Origin: an uncultured Ruthenibacterium sp.
GTDB taxonomy: Bacteria > Bacillota > Clostridia > Oscillospirales > Ruminococcaceae
Assembly: GCA_944386555.1 (NCBI GenBank)
Contig: CALXBN010000059.1
Location: 1 to 53,058 of the forward strand
Direction: 5' to 3'
DNA: 53,058 nt
Position 1 is the first letter of the stretch, and every line of letters starts with the position of its first letter. Shown here piece after piece: positions 49,280 through 53,058 of this stretch. The notes below the pieces were generated by a model. That model ran no database searches and was not told the DNA's origin. It was given only the letters and a program-made list of their open reading frames with translations. The position numbers and the translations under genes are program-made.

Positions 49280-50485
49280 CTACTGTCCTGCGCGGAAGGC
49301 TGTGGGGGTTTGGCCGGTGTGCTTTTTGAACACCTTGGCGAAGTAATTCACATCGGAAAAGCCCACGGCGGCGGCCACCTGGCCCACCGGCAGGCCGGTG
49401 CTGCTGCGCAGCAGCTTCTTGGCCTCGGCCACCCGGCAGGTGGCGATGTACTCGGGCAGGCTTTTGCCCACCTCCCGGTTGAACTGCTGGCTGAGGTAGC
49501 TGGCGTTGACCCCCAGCTTCTGGGCGATGGCGTGAAGGGAGAGCTCGGGGTCGGCCAGGTTGAACTGGACATAGTTGAGCATGGCGCGCACATTGGGCGT
49601 GTAGCCCACCAGGCTGTGCTTGCGGGCCTGGTGGCAGTAGTCCCGCACCATGTCCCGGCGCAGCGCGTCGATCTCCCCTGGGCGGGCGGCGGCCTCGATG
49701 CGCCGGGCCCAGCGGGTGGAGATGGCGTCCAGATAATACGGGTGCACCTGCACCTGTTCCAGGGCCTTGCGCAGCAGGGTATTCAGCACAATGGCCATAT
49801 TCTTTTCGTTGCGCAGCCGGCCGGGCACACGGTCGAACCGGATGGGCTGCATAGCGTCGCTGAGCACGGTGTAATCCCCTTTGGCCACCCGCTGCAGAAA
49901 GCGGTTCTCCATGGCGTAGCGCCGCTCCAGCATCTCCGCGCGCATTTGGGCGGCATCCTCCTCCACCACCGGACAAGGGGGCGGGCTTTCCCGGCTCACC
50001 TCCAGCGTGCGCACCGTCCGGGACAGGGTGACACCGTACAGCCCGGACACCAGCGCGTTCAGCAGTGCCCGGGGAGCGTCCTGTTCCAGCACAGGTGCCG
50101 CATGGTAATAGGCGCGGTACTCATCCCCTTTTGACAGAGGGATCCCGTTGCGCGTGAGCAATGCTTCGATGGTGCCGGGGGCCTGCTGTTCGGGCAGATA
50201 AGGGCCGATCACCGCAAATCCGTCCAATGCCGGCAGCTGCACCGCCGCCACGCACAGCCCGTAGGAAGTGGCGATCTCATAACAAAAGCCTTCCTCACAC
50301 TCGAACAGTTTGCCCGAGAGCAGAATTTCCCCTACCGCCTGCTGGATACCTGCCGGCAGCAAATCCGGGCTGGCATAATCGCTGAACGTCAACCGGCGAT
50401 CCAAATGATAAAAATAGGTATCCCACAGGGTTTGCACCAGCTCGGCAAAAGGAGCCAGGCGGCAGCGCAGCTTTTCGGTTGTCAT
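49280..50485 (-). CDS. AraC-family transcriptional regulator
   Basis: This 401-aa regulator has a large N-terminal sensory region (about 1-290, perhaps PocR- or sugar-binding type) and a C-terminal AraC HTH domain. The first helix pair is SLHAIAQKLGVNASYLSQQFNREVG. The second ends with VGFSDVNYFAKVFKKHTGQTPTAFR. Being divergent from the glycoside hydrolase gene, it very likely activates that gene in response to its sugar. On the minus strand, TATACT (50531-50536) with TTCCGG 17 bases before it is its probable promoter. Confidence 0.93.
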   Translation of the reverse strand: MTTEKLRCRLAPFAELVQTLWDTYFYHLDRRLTFSDYASPDLLPAGIQQAVGEILLSGKLFECEEGFCYEIATSYGLCVAAVQLPALDGFAVIGPYLPEQQAPGTIEALLTRNGIPLSKGDEYRAYYHAAPVLEQDAPRALLNALVSGLYGVTLSRTVRTLEVSRESPPPCPVVEEDAAQMRAEMLERRYAMENRFLQRVAKGDYTVLSDAMQPIRFDRVPGRLRNEKNMAIVLNTLLRKALEQVQVHPYYLDAISTRWARRIEAAARPGEIDALRRDMVRDYCHQARKHSLVGYTPNVRAMLNYVQFNLADPELSLHAIAQKLGVNASYLSQQFNREVGKSLPEYIATCRVAEAKKLLRSSTGLPVGQVAAAVGFSDVNYFAKVFKKHTGQTPTAFRAGQ

Positions 50486-50725
50486 AGGCAGTCACTCCTT
50501 TTGGCGGCGGATGGGCCGTCCTCCGTAAACAGTATACCACATTTTCCGCCGGGCCGGAATAATTTTTGGATACAGGCACAAATCCCAAAGATTTTTTTGT
50601 TCACGCAAAACATTTCCTCACCGGCCTGCAGCCGCTTCCGGTATGATAAAAGCATCGGTTTGCCCGCCCATTACGGGCAGATATCACAGGGGCCTGCAGG
50701 CCCCGCCAGAAAGGAAGGGATCCTT
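50486..50725. promoter_or_regulatory. Divergent control region between araC-type regulator and GH2 gene
   Basis: The AraC gene promoter is near 50531-50559 (minus). A TATGAT (50642-50647) on the plus strand is a likely -10 element for the hydrolase, without a usable -35 element. That fits activation by the AraC protein. The AT-rich part 50571-50616 is the most likely operator area. Confidence 0.5.
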
Positions 50726-52936
50726 TTGAGGACTGAAACCGTATTGAAACAAGCCCTGTTTGCCAAACCCGGAGAGGCTTTTGCCCCCGTGGCCCTGCCA
50801 CACACCTGGAATGCCCTGGACGGCCAGGATGGCGGCGGCGATTATTGGCGCGGCGCAGCCACTTATCAGATCGCACTGCCCGCCCCTACCGCCGGCAAAC
50901 GCCAGTTCATTCAATTCGAAGGCGCCAACCATGTGGCTTCCGTGCGCTGCAACGGCGTGGAACTGGGTACCCACAAGGGCGGCTTTTCCACTTTCCGTTT
51001 CGAGCTGACCGACGTGATGAAGGGCGCCGATAACCTGCTGGAAGTAACCGTGGACAACAGCGAGTGCGATGTGTACCCCCAACAGGCGGATTTTACCTTC
51101 TTTGGCGGGCTGTACCGGGACGTGACTTTTATTGAGGCCGAGCCCATCCACTTTGACTTGATGAAGCACGGCACGCAGGGCGTGTTCATAACGCCCCATG
51201 CTGCGGGCAAGGTGCGGGTGGACGCTTTCCCGGTAAACGCCGCAGGCTGCACCGTGACATGTGCCATTCTGGACGCCGCCGGCAACACCGTGGCCCAGGC
51301 CGGCGCCCCTGCCCAGGCGCACACCGTGCTGGTGCTGGATGTGGAAAACCCCCATCTGTGGAACGGCCGGCCGGACCCCTATTGCTATACCGCCCGGCTG
51401 ACGCTGGAACAAAACGGCACAGCCTGCGACGAAGTGGATGCAGTCTTCGGCTTCCGCGGCTTCCACGTGGACCCGGAGCGCGGCTTCTTCCTCAACGGCA
51501 AAAGCTATCCTCTGCGCGGCGTGGCCCGCCACCAGGACCGCCTGGACAAAGGCTGGGCCATCAGCGATGCGGACCACGAAGAAGATGTAAGGCTGATTCT
51601 GGAGGTGGGTGCCACCACCATCCGGCTGGCCCATTACCAGCATGCACGGCACTTCTACGACCTGTGTGACCGCGCCGGCCTGGTGCTGTGGGCGGAGATC
51701 CCCTTCATCAGCCTGTTCCGGGAGGGCCCGGACGCCCGGGAGAACACCCTGAGCCAGATGACCGAATTGATCGCCCAGAACTACAACCATCCGTCCATCT
51801 GCTTCTGGGGCATTTCCAACGAGATCACCATCGGCGGCGAGAGCGAAGCGCTGTACCGCAACCTGTGCGAACTGAACGCCCTGGCCAAGAAACTGGATCC
51901 CAGCCGCCTGACCACCATGGCCCAGCTGTCCATGGTACCCATGGATTCCGAGCACGTGTACATCACCGATGTGCAGAGCTATAACAACTACTACGGCTGG
52001 TATGTGGGCGATGTGGATCAGAACGGCCCCTGGATGGACGAATTCCACCGCAAAAACCCTGACCGCCCCCTGGGCATTTCCGAATACGGCGCTGAGGCCA
52101 TCCTCACCTGGCATTCCGCCAAGCCGGAAAACCATGACTACACCGAAGAATACCAGGCCCATTACCACCATGAGATGCTGAAGGCCTTTGCTGCGCGCCC
52201 CTACCTGTGGGCCACCCATTGCTGGAATATGTTCGATTTTGCCGCCGATGCCCGGGACGAGGGCGGCTGCAAGGGCCGCAACAACAAAGGCCTTGTGACC
52301 TATGACCGCAAGACCAGGAAAGAAGCCTTCTATATTTACAAGGCCTACTGGAACCCCGAACCCATGGTGCATGTGTGCGGTGCCCGCTTTGCCGACCGCG
52401 CCCCCGGCCAGCGGGATGTGACCGTGTATACCAACCGCCCCAGCGTAACGCTGCTGGTGAACGGCCGGGAGGTGGGCACCCAGACGGTAACCGACCACGC
52501 TGCAGTGTTCCGGGACGTGCCCCTTGCGGACGGGCCCAACACCGTGACCGCCCGGGCCGATGGGCTGGAGGATTCCATCACCCTGCACGGCGTAGCCCAG
52601 CCCAACGAAAGCTATGTGCTGCCTCAGGAGGTAGACGACGGCACAGCCGGCAACTGGTTCGACGATTTGGGCAACGAGCTGAAGCTGGAGTTCCGGGAAG
52701 GGTATCTCTCCATCCGGGATAGAATCGGCGATATCTTGGCCAACGAAGAGGCCGCCAAGGTTCTGAACGAGCTGATGGGCAAAATGGCCGGCGGCGCAGC
52801 CATGAAGAGCATGCAGGCCATGATGGGCATGATCAAGGCCATGCGCCTGGAGGATGTGCTGAAGATGGCCGGCAAGCGCGTGCCGCCCCAGGCAAAATTC
52901 TATCTGAACGACGTTCTGAACAAAATCAAAAAGTGA
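50726..52936 (+). CDS. Glycoside hydrolase family 2 enzyme
   Basis: This 736-aa GH2 enzyme (beta-galactosidase or beta-glucuronidase type) has a jelly-roll start (LPHTWNALDGQDGGGDYWRG), an immunoglobulin-like domain, a TIM barrel and a C-terminal domain. The acid/base is E366 in WGISNEITIGG; the nucleophile is E453 in GISEYGAEAI. No signal peptide is seen, so it acts in the cytoplasm on imported sugars. A TTG at 50726 has AAGGAAGG upstream at usable spacing. The last 100 residues include a Met-rich helix (around 690-720), not usual in the family. It is divergent from the AraC gene. Confidence 0.93.
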   Translation: MRTETVLKQALFAKPGEAFAPVALPHTWNALDGQDGGGDYWRGAATYQIALPAPTAGKRQFIQFEGANHVASVRCNGVELGTHKGGFSTFRFELTDVMKGADNLLEVTVDNSECDVYPQQADFTFFGGLYRDVTFIEAEPIHFDLMKHGTQGVFITPHAAGKVRVDAFPVNAAGCTVTCAILDAAGNTVAQAGAPAQAHTVLVLDVENPHLWNGRPDPYCYTARLTLEQNGTACDEVDAVFGFRGFHVDPERGFFLNGKSYPLRGVARHQDRLDKGWAISDADHEEDVRLILEVGATTIRLAHYQHARHFYDLCDRAGLVLWAEIPFISLFREGPDARENTLSQMTELIAQNYNHPSICFWGISNEITIGGESEALYRNLCELNALAKKLDPSRLTTMAQLSMVPMDSEHVYITDVQSYNNYYGWYVGDVDQNGPWMDEFHRKNPDRPLGISEYGAEAILTWHSAKPENHDYTEEYQAHYHHEMLKAFAARPYLWATHCWNMFDFAADARDEGGCKGRNNKGLVTYDRKTRKEAFYIYKAYWNPEPMVHVCGARFADRAPGQRDVTVYTNRPSVTLLVNGREVGTQTVTDHAAVFRDVPLADGPNTVTARADGLEDSITLHGVAQPNESYVLPQEVDDGTAGNWFDDLGNELKLEFREGYLSIRDRIGDILANEEAAKVLNELMGKMAGGAAMKSMQAMMGMIKAMRLEDVLKMAGKRVPPQAKFYLNDVLNKIKK

Positions 52937-52997
52937 ACTCCGCTTCTCTATCTTCCAGCACAAAAGCCCCCGAAGGTTGAACCGAACCAGTAAAAAC

Positions 52998-53058
52998 GGA
53001 CAATAGACAAAACGCCCCCTGTGTAGGACAATAAACCTATACAGGGGGTGTTCGTATG
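52998..53058 (+). promoter_or_regulatory. RBS-sequestering hairpin before a gene starting at the window edge
   Basis: Arms 53012-53027 and 53036-53051 pair over all 16 positions (two G-U pairs) with an 8-nt loop. The right arm contains GGGGGTG, the ribosome binding site of an ATG at 53056-53058, the last bases of the window. The 8-mer GGACAATA occurs twice (52998-53005 and 53026-53033). This may be the left end of an insertion sequence with its transposase start. Confidence 0.5.

Noticed and set aside
50405..50725. In-frame upstream extension of the GH2 gene
   Set aside because: It runs through the AraC gene start and control region and has no start signal; the TTG with SD fits the protein family start.
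50684..52963. 759-codon frame on the minus strand opposite the GH2 gene
   Set aside because: Antisense to a GH2 enzyme with both catalytic glutamates.
1..53058. CRISPR arrays, tRNA or rRNA genes
   Set aside because: No regular repeat-spacer pattern and no cloverleaf or rRNA-like sequence was noticed anywhere.

Overview
The window is GC-rich chromosomal DNA, mostly read on the minus strand, with short AT-rich promoter islands between operons. Sigma-A type promoters, AGGAGG-like ribosome binding sites, GTG and TTG starts, a CIRCE operator, a CtpE-like calcium ATPase, a YfmF/YfmH pair and zinc-ribbon membrane proteins all point to a Gram-positive anaerobe of the Clostridia. Gene content looks closest to gut Oscillospiraceae (the Faecalibacterium, Subdoligranulum and Gemmiger neighbourhood). 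That placement is inference from gene style; no 16S rRNA gene is present.

Layout. 0.1-5 kb: rpsF-ssb-rpsR, a Prok-RING-like membrane protein with galU, a small conserved-looking ORF, and prfB without the usual frameshift. 5-9.3 kb: yebC, a PASTA receptor with a degenerate kinase domain, and an RsmF-type rRNA methyltransferase. 9.3-13.7 kb: a 50-residue Thr/Ser/Asn peptide, an anchored hypothetical, then rplU-rpmA-obgE-mrnC and a tandem GNAT. 13.7-19.5 kb: yfmF-yfmH-lgt-folD, tightly coupled, preceded by a VanY-type carboxypeptidase. 19.7-23.8 kb: ACT protein, hom, thrB and lysC (aspartate to threonine and lysine). 24-27 kb: a VOC protein and a class A penicillin-binding protein.

27-31.5 kb, plus strand: a promoter-led cassette of an FkbH-like HAD-IIIC protein, an acyl carrier protein, a MaoC hydratase, a short-chain reductase and a GNAT-like protein. 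It looks like a small-acyl-on-carrier pathway with no ketosynthase. 31.5-35 kb: a two-component system translationally coupled to a 52-residue membrane peptide, next to a triple-PepSY lipoprotein. 35-43.4 kb: a CtpE-like P-type ATPase, a GT2-GtrA-acyltransferase fusion, a ricin-type lectin with a histone H1-like tail, and a second VanY protein with a 460-residue acidic cytoplasmic region carrying repeated LFE motifs.

43.3-53 kb: htpG under a perfect CIRCE operator, a DUF2200 gene, an RlmL/YpsC-type RNA methyltransferase, a zinc-ribbon membrane protein, a small-molecule methyltransferase, an anchored hypothetical, and an AraC regulator divergent from a cytoplasmic family 2 glycoside hydrolase. 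The window ends on an ATG whose ribosome binding site lies inside a 16-bp hairpin, possibly the start of an insertion sequence. I found no tRNA, rRNA or CRISPR array. The most unusual items are the FkbH cassette, the lectin-histone-tail fusion, the LFE-repeat VanY protein, the pseudokinase, the Thr-rich micro-ORF and the L27 gene lacking both its N-terminal extension and the Prp protease.
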